Source of the DNA: Schistocephalus solidus
Lineage: Eukaryota > Platyhelminthes > Cestoda > Diphyllobothriidea > Diphyllobothriidae
DNA: 64,000 bases
NCBI GenBank assembly: GCA_017591395.1
Contig: WEDG01004631.1
Coordinates: forward strand, 62,001-126,000
Direction of reading: 5' to 3'
Each line of letters begins with the position of its first letter. Within the stretch, counting starts at the first letter, position 1. Shown in pieces: positions 34,065-44,459 of the stretch. The position numbers and the translations under genes were made by a program. The notes below the pieces were generated by a model, which saw nothing but the letters and a program-made list of their open reading frames with translations, was not told where the DNA came from and did no database searches.

Positions 34065-35270
34065 TTGCGCTGGTTTGCGACTCTAATGGAGATCCAACGC
34101 TTTATTTTCTACAAAGGAGTGCAGATGAGCTCAAAATAGTCTTTCTCATAAAAACACTTTAGTCTGTGATAACAAGCTTGTGCTTTATCGAACATATTTT
34201 ACAATATGCAGATCATATGCTTTTTGGTAGTTTGATGGTGTATGACGAAACGCTTAACTAAATGTTTGACTTATATAGCGAAATTTTAATTTTTGACGAA
34301 TATTCAATGACTGCTTGCTTCTGACAGTTGTCATCCTCTGCAAACGCTACAGAAAAAGGTAAAATCATTGGGGAAAAATATTACTGACTTTGTGCGAGAA
34401 TGATTCTGCTATTTTACTTGAAGATCATTTAACCAATAAAAATAGTCAAGAAGGAAAGGCTGATCAGAGTCATTAGCGGTAACGGATTTAAATTCGGATC
34501 GATCCGAAAAGTCTCATGAGTTTTGTAGCGAGTAAGAGTATCAGGGGAAAAATACAAATTGTAAAGTTATTCCGTCTTTGCAATTGGTCGTTGCTTTGAA
34601 GACGGAGATGCGATCCCTGGAATATGGCATTAATTGGCCTGTCATTTCGGAATCTCTCGCGAAACTGTCATCAGAGACAGTCACAGAGGAGGGTGATGAA
34701 GGCGCCAGAGTGCAGTTTTGATGGGATGTAGTTGCCACACAGCCATTATTTTTGCAACTCACTCTGATGATGGGTTGGGTTTGAAAATCCAAAACGTCAC
34801 GCCAATAAAAGTCATGTCATTCTTCTTCTTATTTTGAACTGCTTCGTGTAGCTCTTATGTTCGTCTCTGTTGTCCTTATCTTTGCTAATTAGGCTGAATT
34901 CGAGCCCCATGAGGCTAGCCATTAGCCTAGGAAAATTTTATTCATAATTTTCCAGTGAGGTCTGTTGTCAATCTAGATAACTGGCTCTGTCGATGTAGAT
35001 TGATTGGCATATTTCCATCTATATTACAGCCGATTTCGCATTTTCCTTATTTGCGATCACAAGTGCGGTCTGCTATACCGGTTATGCATGGGCCTAAAGA
35101 TCAAAGTATATAAAATGAACGAGCCAGTTGTATCCTGGCGGTTGCACAAGAGTTGGTTTTTTGCCAGGAGTTTAGCGTGCAGGACCAAAGTCCGAATCAC
35201 AACCCCATTCACTACTTGAACACTTAAGTCCCTATCTTGTTCTTACTAATTCCTCGAATTATTATTTTGA
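34065..35270. other. No secure gene; SINE scraps
   Basis: A minus-strand frame at 34541-34792 contains a GTGAGT donor-like site (34757-34762), but the exon could not be delimited. Near 34870-34925 and 35115-35215 there are vague resemblances to the SINE body and head, too eroded to call. Confidence 0.25.
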
Positions 35271-35271
35271 C

Positions 35272-35295
35272 ATATATATATATATATATATATAT
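35272..35295. repeat. (AT)n microsatellite
   Basis: Twelve AT dinucleotides. Confidence 0.95.
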
Positions 35296-35394
35296 GTTGG
35301 TAGACCCTTCCTAGATTAGGTTACGGTACAATCGCCTCCCGTTGCGCTTTGAGTTTTAATCAAGAGACCTCGCACGCAATTGCATATTTGAAAG

Positions 35395-35398
<4 letters not shown>

Positions 35399-35457
<59 letters not shown>
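35399..35457. repeat. (AT)n microsatellite
   Basis: About 29 uninterrupted AT dinucleotides at the edge of the SINE cluster. The Ile-Tyr repeat in the minus-strand frame 35360-35716 comes from this. Confidence 0.97.
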
Positions 35458-35458
<1 letters not shown>

Positions 35459-35518
35459 GAAGGAGTGCCAAGGTAAATATTTAAACCCCCGGGCGCCGCA
35501 GCGCCCAAGGTTGGGTAT

Positions 35519-35563
35519 AGCTTGCTGATGACGACTAATTAGCCAGAAATGGTTATTCCATTC
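35519..35563 (+). ncRNA. Hammerhead ribozyme, decayed
   Basis: CTGATGA 35525-35531, GAAA 35546-35549 and a partial stem II remain. Stem I (AGCTTG/CCATTC) has three mismatches, so activity is doubtful. Confidence 0.6.
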
Positions 35564-35808
35564 TCCCTTGTCTTTGTCTATATCAATAGCCGTTATGCGG
35601 CTGTTGGCAGGGTCTAGAGTGAGCCCCAAGGCACAGTGGGACGAGTGAGTCCTGTAACCGATCGGTGAGCGCTCAACTACCATTTTGAATATTTCCGATC
35701 GAAACAGGCAAGACAACGAGCTCGTGGCGCAGTGGGTAGAGCGTTGGACTTCTGCCCACCAGGTCGCGAGTTCGAGCTTCGGGCGCCGTAGTGCCTGGGG
35801 TTGGGTAT

Positions 35809-35853
35809 GGCTGGCTGATGACGGCTAATAAGCCAGAAATGGCCATTCCAGTC
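35809..35853 (+). ncRNA. Hammerhead ribozyme (type I), best copy
   Basis: Stem I 5' strand GGCTGG 35809-35814; CTGATGA 35815-35821; stem II GGCT/AGCC with AATA loop (C-A mismatch at its base); GAA plus A15.1 at 35836-35839; self-complementary stem III ATGGCCAT 35839-35846; H17 = U at 35847; stem I 3' strand CCAGTC 35848-35853 (all six positions pair, one G-U). Predicted cut after 35847. An outer GGG (35803-35805) could pair with a CCC downstream in other copies, leaving an internal loop of the kind that docks on loop II. All core nucleotides are present. Confidence 0.8.
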
Positions 35854-36394
35854 TTCATTGTCTTTGTCGGTAATATAATGCTGCCTATATATGTATTTTA
35901 AATATACATATATATACCCATGAAGGCATGCCGACAAAGACTAGGAATGTTAACTTTGCCATCACGCATAGATTATTCGTCGTCAGACAGTCAAAATTAA
36001 CAACAAGTCGCATGATCTTAGGTTTCAAGCCGGCATAGGTGGTCATTAAACAGCTATAAATCGAATCTCTACCACTGTGTGTTTTTCTGTGAAATGAGAA
36101 ACATCTGGATTATTGGGATCTAATTTCAACAATGAGAAGTATCCTTACTGAAACTTCAGAAAGAACCTATTAGTAGAAAATTCTTAAATGCGTAGGGGGG
36201 TGTAACGGCAATTGTTCCCCCATGAATAGAGTAATCTGATATTGTTTTCTTAAGCCGTAGGCTAGTGATTGCTGGACCCCAGCTCGGGATGCGAGCGTGC
36301 AACTGAGCCCTGTTATCTGTTGATTGTAACTGCGATTAGTGAGGATGACGGAAGGGTGTTTAAAAAAACAGATTTCGTGAAATGTTCTTAACGT

Positions 36395-36575
36395 TTTGCA
36401 TTGAGGCTCAAGGTAGAGCCCTTTTAGGGCAACAGGCCGTGGCCTTTGACTAATTGACACTAGATGAAAAAAGCACTGGTTTGAGTCCCAGACCAGCTGA
36501 ACTTGAGGTTGAGTTAGGCTGACTGATGAAGCCTCTTTATGCAGAAATCGGCATCACAGCCTTAAATTTTCCAGT
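36395..36575 (+). mobile_element. Hammerhead SINE, decayed
   Basis: Module scrap (gctcaaggtagagccc), eroded head (ggtttgagtccc B box) and a body with CTGATGA at 36523-36529 followed by GAAA at 36543-36546. Stem II no longer pairs well. Confidence 0.6.
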
Positions 36576-36829
36576 AACCCCTTTCTGCATACCTGCTTCT
36601 GATCTGAACACTCAACCCTAGGAGAGTACCACCAAATAAGGTCTTTCTACTCGGTAAGCTCTTGTGTTTATGTACTCATGAAAAGAATTTAGGTTCAAGA
36701 GGATGTTACTCTGAAGGTTAAAGCCAAATGCTGTCAGTTGTCATAAAATGACTGAGAAAAACTGTCGTACTTAATTTCCAACAATTTCACGAAGAGCATT
36801 GGATGACCAACTGTAACATTCCCCAATGA

Positions 36830-37115
36830 AAAAGGCCAATCAACGAGTCTGTGGTTCAAGTTTTGGAGCATTGAACTTCTAATCAACAGATCACGGATTC
36901 AATCCTCGGGTGGTACACTATCTAGGATTGGACATGGCAGGCTAAGGATGGCTAATGAACCAGAAATGACCATTTTTATCTCCCTTGTCTGATTGGGCAA
37001 TTTTTTTTCTGCCTTACATATTATTATCGCTATTTGGCTGCTTGCGGGCCTCGAGATTGCGTCCCATGGCAGAATGAGATGAGTGAGTCCTGTAAGCGAT
37101 CGATGAGCATCCATC
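36830..37115 (+). mobile_element. Hammerhead SINE, decayed
   Basis: Head (cgagtctgtggttcaagttttggagcattgaacttctaa), B box 'ggattcaatcct', a body in which the ribozyme core is mutated (CTAAGGA for CTGATGA), then the module (attgcgtcccatggcagaatgagatgag, gcgatcgatgagc). The order head-body-module is explicit here. Confidence 0.75.
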
Positions 37116-37119
37116 CATC

Positions 37120-38280
37120 AGAAGTCAAATCTCGCTTAGCTGATCTATGCAGCATCATAAAATTGGAAAAACACATGTCTGATCTATTATCGTGGATACG
37201 TGCTGAGAGAACTGCAAAGTAATCTCAATTGCAATGTTGTAATTTAAAAAAAAACGATATCAACCTGGGGTTAAAGAACTTCAGATAAGCGTAATCTATT
37301 TTAAAACATAATGATATGCAAACACCGTAGTTGAGTCCAATTTACTAACTGCAAATAATCGCGTAATGCTTACACCTGTCTATGCAACCGCATTTAATGT
37401 TTTACATACAAAACTGTTACGCAGTCAGTTTAAGTTTGAATGTATATTTCAATCCATTTTCTTGAAATCGCACAATCAAACTGTAGAGTAATTGAGGTTG
37501 TCCGGAATCTACCATATATAATCTTCTCAACATGCTAACGGTGGTCTCAACATACGACATAACAAAACTAATTGAGTGCAACCACTCTCTAATTACTGAA
37601 AAAATCCACGCACCAAAGTAGTTAAAATACTTATGAACATAATTAGGTTTACAGCGTGCTTCCGATTAAAGCCATTTTTCACGAGCTAACGTCTCAGTGA
37701 AGGTTAGATTGTCAGCAAAAAGTCAGAGAACGCAGTCAACACTAGACGAAGAACTCCATAACAAGAGGAATTCGCCTATAATTGTGGCAACGACTGCAGT
37801 AGTTCTTGCAAATGTTTGTTGTTCTAAAAGAATTTTACAAATTTCAGAGACAAAAAGTTGTTAAATATTTGAATTATCAGAGAAAATAACAATGATGAAA
37901 TGAGAAAAGTGCTGGCAGAAGCGAAAGCTAGTAGTGCGACAAACAAATCCCGTCAATTGTCATGTTTAATTACCAAGCAGCAACATTAACGGTCATGAAA
38001 TTCAAGCCGTTATCACCGATGTTTAGGTGGTGCATCAGATAGCCTAATATGACCACAGCATAAAGTATGACCCACGCTGAAACTTAACGCCAAGTCATCA
38101 GTTAAACCATGTTATCACTGACACGTTTGAAGTCTTTGGGCAATCATCGTTTTGCTCTAAGGAATATCAACAGATACAAGGGATAGTGGTATGAGCATTT
38201 ATGGATCCCTGGCTTTCATCAGCTGGGCATACTCGACACTACGTATGGATGGGTCGATCCCGGATTTGCAGTCATCGGAC
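37120..38280. other. AT-rich, no recognised feature
   Basis: No notable frames or repeats. This is the downstream side of the minus-strand gene model at 38283-38945. Confidence 0.35.
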
Positions 38281-38282
38281 GT

Positions 38283-38945
38283 TTAGCGCTGTAACATTGT
38301 GTCGCAGACACGTTGTTTTGTTAGCTGAGATAAGAAAGTATGAACTATAGTGGAAGTACGTTCGTTGATGGGGAGGCGGGGTCCAGGGCGACAGGGAAGA
38401 TTTATAGGTAGAAGAGACGCCGAAGACAAGGGAAACTGAGATGGATAATTTAACTTAGTAACTGCTTTCAGCTGGTCAAACCCAATTTTCAAATATTGGT
38501 TTACTGCTAAAAATTTAAAATCAGCGATCCGACCCATGTAAGCATTTACTAAGTCAAGTTCGGCAAAATTAAGCTTTCGATTATTCATCATTCGGCCTTA
38601 ACAGTAATAAAAAGTTACTGTAAAGCATAAGTTAGCCAAACTTGACTTCCTAAGTGTTAAACATTTACTTCATATTTTTGAAGTCAGACACATTTTAGCA
38701 GAAACATTAGAATCTTCAAATACCATTGAATAGGAAGCAATTTGATATTTCTTACAAACACCAAGGCAAGCATTAGCGACAGAAGTGGAGGTTCTCGTGA
38801 ACATCGGACGAGGACAAGAGGCCGGAAACTGCAAAGGCTGATTAAAAAGTAAACTAGTTAAGCTGTTTCTCTTTCTCGTCAGATGAAAAAAATGTTCACG
38901 AAAAGCAAACAACCTTTGAAATAAACGATCTTTTGAGAAAACCAT
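38283..38945 (-). CDS. Two-exon gene model, unknown protein (about 167 aa)
   Basis: Exon 1, 38945-38756: ATG then 63 codons plus one base, with donor TTT|GTAAGA. Intron, 38755-38597, 159 bp, ending ...ttactgttaag. Exon 2, 38596-38283: the first two bases complete a cysteine codon, then CGA ATG ATG and 101 more codons to TAA. The phases match, so the frames join without a stop. Exon 1 is basic and aromatic (FSKDRLFQRLFAFREHFFHL), which could be a mitochondrial presequence (inference). Exon 2 begins MMNNRKLNFAELDLVNAYMG and has a proline-rich centre (LPINLPCRPGPRLPINE). No family is recognised. Without splicing, the two parts are still separate ATG-led open frames of 91 and 102 codons, and an in-frame TAA precedes the second ATG. 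A better-looking branch/acceptor (ggctaac...tttacag) lies upstream but leads to an early stop. Confidence 0.5.
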
Positions 38946-38949
38946 TTGT

Positions 38950-40430
38950 GATAAAATAAGAAAAAGTATTCGGTAGTGATTAGCCTGCCTAAGGACGCCT
39001 GCATCCTCTCAGTAGCAGGAAACATTTTCTTAACCTCGCACTGCGTTTGTAATTCTTCATCACAGAGTCCTCAAAATGTGCCAGGAGTGAGTCACAATAT
39101 AACTCCTCTATTCCCTTGGGTGAGAAGCTTCCCATAGCCATATTATCTGATTAAGTAAACGCATTTTGCCAGTGCTGTGTTAAAATTACTGCCACCGGCT
39201 GTAAGTACTCTGGGGTCTAGCACGATTTTACTCTCCGAGGCTGGAACTTTCTACACTTCTTACTTTACAGGAAAGTGCCATCATATTCCCCAATGTCAAG
39301 ATTTCTTTCCATTTTATTTTATGATGTGCATCTTATTTTCTGCATAAGATGAGCTAGTTCATGTAATTGCAACCAAAATCCCGAAACGTGATTTCGTTTG
39401 AAAAAAATTACTTAAAAAGCGCTTCAATATGAATTACCCATGCAGAATAATCCCACAATATATTTTGCAACTCAGGATGCCAGATTTGAAACGAAATTCT
39501 TTTCGGTCGCCTGGACATTTCCAAATGTCAAAAATCGATTGCTGCATCAATATAGAATTTGGTAGTGATTTGTTACTGTCCGTATAAATTCAAATATATT
39601 TATGTCCAAAAATGACTTTTTTAACACGTTGGTAGGTTATCACGTCTATTCATATATTATACTTGCAGAAAGCGTAGCTTTCGATTTTAGTAAAGGTTTT
39701 TATTAGGAGGTTTACGAAGACTGCAATTTTCATTCATAAGCCATCATATCTGTTAACAGCGTATACATCATCAACCACACCCTTTAAAAATCTGTATGAG
39801 CACTATATAAGGTATGTCTAACAACGTGGAAAATGTTTTATTTTTCTTAGACAGAATGCATACAACATGCCATTTGGAAACAATATACTTATTACAAGCA
39901 TAACTATAAAATGACACAAGGTAATGCCCACTTTATATAAGAGAGATGGCGTAGTTTGTGGATGTTTTACAGATAAAAGTGTTTGAATTATAGACAGCGA
40001 AATCAATGGGAAGACTGTATTCTGTTTAAACAGTCAGTTTATCCGAGCAAAAAGTTTGCAAGCAGCCGAGAAAAGCTCGTTCGAAGGTCTGCCTGAAATA
40101 TCTTGGGATTATGCGAAACGATAATTAATAGTAAAACCCTATTCAAGCAATATTTTCGAATTGACACACTTCTGAATTTTTGTTCAAATTTCATGATATT
40201 GCGAGTTTACCATATTAACCGTATACATAGGAAATAGGCTATTCAATTTTCTCAATGTTCATCATATCAAATTTGAGCAATTTATTATGAAAAATATTTG
40301 CATCGTTGATCCTTAGTCTTCTAAAGTTGTTTAACGAAAGATCTATCGGCTTCAGATAAGTAATATCGTAGTTATAAATCCTGACATCAGGCAATCTATA
40401 ATAAAACATTGTGATTGATTTTTAATACTT
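38950..40430. other. AT-rich, no secure gene
   Basis: Only one frame of note (39818-40006, -, hydrophobic), without exon boundaries. Probably intergenic or intronic. Confidence 0.3.
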
Positions 40431-40434
40431 CCAG

Positions 40435-40581
40435 CGACGATGCCAGTTAAAGACACTGAAATATATTTAGGCATTTTGTGTCACGTTATGAAGCGGCGCA
40501 TTAGGGAGTCCCACAGCGTTCCCCACGCGCTTTCTGTACCTAGCCGTATCTTGTGGAAACACAGTTATTCGCAGGAAAAAG
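40435..40581 (+). CDS. Candidate internal exon, 147 bp, phase-symmetric
   Basis: Acceptor with a T-rich tract (tttttaatacttccag, AG at 40433-40434) and a consensus donor AAAAG|GTGAGG at 40581/40582. The frame through it is open, and both junctions are phase 1, as for exons that can be skipped. The encoded segment is TMPVKDTEIYLGILCHVMK, then a basic stretch KRRIRESHS, then LSVPSRILWKHSYSQEK. ATG at 40440 might instead be a start. No family is recognised and neighbouring exons were not found. Confidence 0.4.
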
Positions 40582-40584
40582 GTG

Positions 40585-41180
40585 AGGTCATAACAAGTGA
40601 AATGGACGTGACCAGCATTCATAGCCATTCTGGCCAGCTTCAATTCCTACTTTACCTTGCCATTACGATTCTAGCGGATGAAACTGGTGTCCATACCAAG
40701 TTGTTAGACGGTCGCTGAGCCTAATTTTGGCTTTTCTGTTTATGCTACTTATGTCGGCTTTTCATTTATTTTATCTGTACGCTTAGAGTTCTCTGGAAGA
40801 TTCTTTTAAGCGGAGACTGTGAACGATCCATCACTTGGAAATGACAGCACAAAAATTCCAGCATCTGCTTTGAAAAATTATCCTATGCTTCGGCGAAGAC
40901 ACTGACATTTGTAAGCCAAAATCTGTCCAGATGCTTGGTGACCATGAACCTAATCTACATACTCCACTGGTATAGTGCGTATCTCTGCTAACAGTATTAA
41001 GCTTTTCATCTAATGGTTTCCCCGGATAATGGGAAAGTTTAAACTGATTATGTTTTCTAAAACAGGAAAAGTACATGGTAAATAATGGCATTAGTCATGT
41101 TTTACCTGTCTTCAAATAGGTGGATATTTAAATTTAGCAAACCGCTTACCTGTATAATATAAAATGCAAAATTAATATCA
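40585..41180. other. No recognised feature
   Basis: Short frames only (40831-41091, -). Confidence 0.3.
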
Positions 41181-41185
41181 AAAAA

Positions 41186-41383
41186 TCACTTAGCCCACTC
41201 AGTTTCAGTCTCTGGACCCACATCCGTTTTCCCCGCTATGTTTATGGAAAAAGCGCTTAACCGCTTCCATGAAAAGGAATTTTCGGTATGCGATAAATTT
41301 TCGTGAGGCCTTTTATCTGCGGAAGCCACAGAAAACAGCATTCCATCTTTGGTTTTTTCCTTCAGCAAATAGGCGGTGACCAT
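41186..41383 (-). CDS. Coding-like small frame, unrecognised
   Basis: ATG at 41383 immediately preceded by an in-frame TAA, then 65 codons to TGA. Composition is clearly protein-like (MVTAYLLKEKTKDGMLFSVA, later SFSWKRLSAFSINIAGKTD). It could be a first exon with a weak donor (AA|GTGATT) near its end. No domain seen. Confidence 0.35.
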   Translation of the reverse strand: MVTAYLLKEKTKDGMLFSVASADKRPHENLSHTENSFSWKRLSAFSINIAGKTDVGPETETEWAK

Positions 41384-41389
41384 TTAAAA

Positions 41390-42160
41390 CAGCTTTTAAC
41401 AATGCAAATGCCAATTACCTCCTGTTCGCAGGCAAAGCGAGGGTCAGGCCATCATTGGGCGACGTAATTTTCACATATCTGACAAGCTTGGCTCCCTACA
41501 AGTCTACGTGAGTCTTGAAAAAGAGCTCCATAAGCTACTTGGTGTGAACGCCACAACCTGACCTGTCCATCTCGGTAATACCATTTTTCAATTTTCTATT
41601 TCCATTTTTGAGTTTGAGTATTCAAGTTTAGTTATACGCGGCAGAAAACGAAAATCTATTAATATGTCTAAGTGACCTTTATAATGTTTATGATACGCTT
41701 CGAGGACTTACTGTCTGGTATGGTCATTTCCAAGGTAGTAGCTGTCGACAGCCAGCTTTACTCAATGCTGGGTCTAAAGTATTTGGGATTCAAGTTCATG
41801 CGCTTTATTTACTTAACATTGAGCAATTTACTGCTATGCATTTTGAGGCCGAAACACATAGTTTCTTCATTGTAGTGGCGAAATAAACACCACAAATGTT
41901 CATTCCAGTCTCTCCTTCATCGTTAAGACCCCCCTCCCTTACTCATACATTATCGATCGCTGAGCGACTGACTGCGAGGTCTTTAGGTTAAGTCCCACAA
42001 ACTTAAATAATACAGATTATCCAATTATGATGAAACCGGGTGTGCTTTGTGGTTTGGTATCAAAGGAGGTTAAATGTCTTTGACAGCCAGAAGGCTAATA
42101 TAATTTTCTCTGGTAGTTGTGAAGTTGTTTATAACGTTATTTTAATCCGATGTCTTGTTC
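41390..42160. other. No recognised feature
   Basis: A frame at 41672-41875 (+) has no boundaries worth calling. Confidence 0.3.
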
Positions 42161-42162
42161 AG

Positions 42163-42300
42163 TGCGTGAGCTCAGCTGCGACGTGGTCCTACGTGTTGCT
42201 AATTGCTGTGGACGTCATGAGTGGCACAGAAAATGTGCAAGCTAAGTCACGTAGACAAGCTTCTGCTATGACGTCAATTATTGCTAATCATTGCTTTTGA
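42163..42300 (+). CDS. Candidate terminal exon, unrecognised
   Basis: A pyrimidine-containing tract ending tgtcttgttcag (AG at 42161-42162) is followed by 45 open codons in phase 0 to TGA at 42300. The peptide has a short hydrophobic part (WSYVLLIAVDVM) and a basic tail (QAKSRRQASAM). The open frame also extends upstream to 42040, so the acceptor is not proven by the frame. No polyadenylation signal noted. Confidence 0.3.
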   Translation, partial: CVSSAATWSYVLLIAVDVMSGTENVQAKSRRQASAMTSIIANHCF

Positions 42301-42304
42301 TGGC

Positions 42305-42880
42305 TATAATGTCAACGCTTGGGAAGAGAGGCGGCAGTAGATCTTTGTGTGCATTCAAACCGTACCTTCATAAATTAAAAGCCCTTCTCCTTACTTGTCC
42401 TAGGAAACGGTCTTAACGCCCTTATGGCGAAGCCTGCCACTGACTGCCCTCCGAACCTCGTACCAAATTTTCTATCAATTACCCAAAAAGCAGGGAAGAC
42501 TAGAGTGAATCGTTTTCATGTACTTGCTGTCTTTAAACAAACGTAGTCCATGTAACCTTCGCCTCACGTTTAGTAGGCCTTGTTAAGATTGTCCCTTTAA
42601 ATTTGCTTTGGTTGACTTAAAATCTTTAAGTTCATTGCTTTCTGCTACTTGAACGATAGCAGTAACACTGTGCTACAAGGAGTCCAATCCATTAGGATTT
42701 GCAATGAGTTCAGGTGAGTAAGAACAATCAGGCAAAATTTAAACACCACCCTACTGCGGATAACAAGAATCTGGCTTGTGAATCGATCATTAAATATCAA
42801 GGTAAAACACTTGAAGCAGAACCTCTCTTTGTAATTTAGGTAGCCTTGCACAAATTTCAGAAAAAGCAAATATCATTGAG
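42305..42880. other. No recognised feature
   Basis: AT-rich; frame 42645-42869 (-) unsupported. Confidence 0.3.
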
Positions 42881-42884
42881 ACAA

Positions 42885-43015
42885 CCAAAACCCTAACCTA
42901 ACTGTTAAATTCTAACACTAACTGCACCTTTTACGCTATCCTTTGGAGCAAAGTTCACAAAAAAACCCTACCTTAACCATTATTATAACCTTATTCCTAA
43001 CTTTTGCCTTAAAAT
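42885..43015 (-). repeat. Degenerate telomere-like repeats, copy D
   Basis: Units such as aaccctaacctaac, ctaacactaac and cctaccttaacc, interrupted by a 'gagcaaagttcacaaa' block recalling the subterminal block of the TIR element. TIRs are not visible. Flanked by ct and at dinucleotide runs at 43025-43042. Confidence 0.5.
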
Positions 43016-43044
43016 TATACATACTCTCTCTCTATATATATAAA

Positions 43045-44125
43045 TAAGCGCAAAACTCCCAGCTAAGGGAGGGACGTTTTTACTCCAGTTTCTTCCAAAA
43101 ATTTAATCACAGAGGCCTACTTAAACCGCTTCCAGATTCCACTTCCTCAAATTGGGTCGAGTGGCTCTAGAAAACGACCGGAACCTTTCCCCTATCAGTA
43201 TTGTAAACTGGTGAAACACTTTTATACAACTTGGAAGTTCAGATACACAATCCCGACACGCACAGCAGGGTGTGATTTGACAGAATGTAGATATATAAAT
43301 ACTCTAGCATTATGGCATACGGTGAGTGCTGTAAACGTGACTGGGCTTTCATGTCTGGAAGCCATGCTCCTCTCACTAGAACCAGATCATTATTTATTGG
43401 CTCCAAACCAGTTGGCCGCGGCCGAGTTGCCAAAGTCAACTGATATATGACCACTAAGAAATCTCCTTTGGAATTAGTGTTTCTTTAAACGTTAAAAAGT
43501 TTCTGTGCGTTTTCACTTCAATGCCTTTACACATAATAACATTTCTGCTATTAAGTACATTTGGTTATTTCTTGAAGACTATTTTGCAAAGCACTAAACG
43601 GTGACTTCCTAAAGATAAACAAATTCTGAATCATTATAAACAATGCGCACGAAAAACAGAAGTGAGTTCGAGTTTCTGAAATGCTTAAACGACAAGGGTG
43701 TAGGCTATATTAAAAAGTGCCGACTCATTGCTGTATAACATCGTTTTCTTCCTATCGTAAAACCAGTGAATTTCTCCAGCATCCAATTCACGAACAGCGA
43801 CTACTGGAAAACTGGATGGAGCATTAAAATGAAACTTTCCCAGCGGCTGATTATTGCGGACTCTAGAGATTAAAATGGCTTAGGGTTCTGCAAAAGTTTA
43901 GAGAGCTTAGCCTCAATCGCCAACAATACGTTCTCTAAGAACATTTAACGTAAACGATGCCCCAATACTGGTATGCACGGTCAAATTTCTCGGACTTCAA
44001 AGCGCGGCTTCAGTTTAAAATTATGCTCATAAAAATAAATACACTTAACAAGTAAATATGCAACCGTTGACATCCATTTAGGTATCTTTTAGGTTATCTT
44101 AAATGCTTTTATAAAATCATTTATT
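43045..44125. other. No recognised gene
   Basis: The frames 43211-43450 (+) and 43239-43454 (-) overlap and mirror each other. Nothing secure. Confidence 0.3.
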
Positions 44126-44129
44126 TAGA

Positions 44130-44327
44130 ATGAACGGAACCATAGTCACTAACAATGCAATTTCAGGGGTTACAGCTGTGACCATACTCACATCGCAGGA
44201 ACTAGCTGAAAACCCAGGCACGTTTTTTGCCAGTATTCTGCCGCTGTCCACAGCAGTATTCCATGCGTGCATTCTCGTAGATATTCCATTTTATAAATTT
44301 TTGCTTTTGTATTTCCCCAGAAATTAA
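44130..44327 (+). CDS. Open frame, possible exon, hydrophobic
   Basis: ATG-led 65-codon frame with protein-like composition (GVTAVTILTSQELAENPG, then a hydrophobic FFASILPLSTAVFHACILV). An internal tract ending caatttcag at about 44166 could be an acceptor. No clear donor; weakly supported. Confidence 0.2.
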   Translation: MNGTIVTNNAISGVTAVTILTSQELAENPGTFFASILPLSTAVFHACILVDIPFYKFLLLYFPRN

Positions 44328-44459
44328 TCGCTAATTTGGAGGGAATCATTCTACGCCTATAAAACCCTCAAATAAACTGGTTTATTCCAAGGTAACTATT
44401 AATTTCTGAGGAACTTAAATACAGCAATTTAAATTGATTTCGGTGAGCAACTTCAATGT

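Larger units (their letters stand above)
35470..35905 (+). mobile_element. Hammerhead SINE, tandem units
   Basis: Best tandem example. Order: end of a head and first body (ribozyme 35519-35563), hairpin module (agccgttatgcggct, gagtgagccccaaggcacag), lead-in 'ccgatcgaaacaggcaagac', tRNA-like head 35716-35790 with a perfect A box (gtggcgcagtggg) and B box (gagttcgagc), and second body (ribozyme 35809-35853). The end reads 'gtctttgtcggtaatataatgctgcctatata'. Predicted cleavage sites lie after 35557 and 35847, so one monomer is 290 nt. Confidence 0.9.

Noticed and set aside
35360..35716. 118-codon minus-strand frame with a Tyr-Ile run
   Set aside because: Crosses the (AT)n microsatellite and SINE sequence; the open frame is a by-product of both.
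35716..35790. Functional tRNA gene
   Set aside because: A and B boxes are good, but no cloverleaf with paired acceptor ends can be drawn and the same head is attached to a SINE body in many copies.
38211..38235. Possible extra hammerhead (TCATCAG on the plus strand)
   Set aside because: CTGATGA is present on the minus strand, but no GAAA or closing stems follow.
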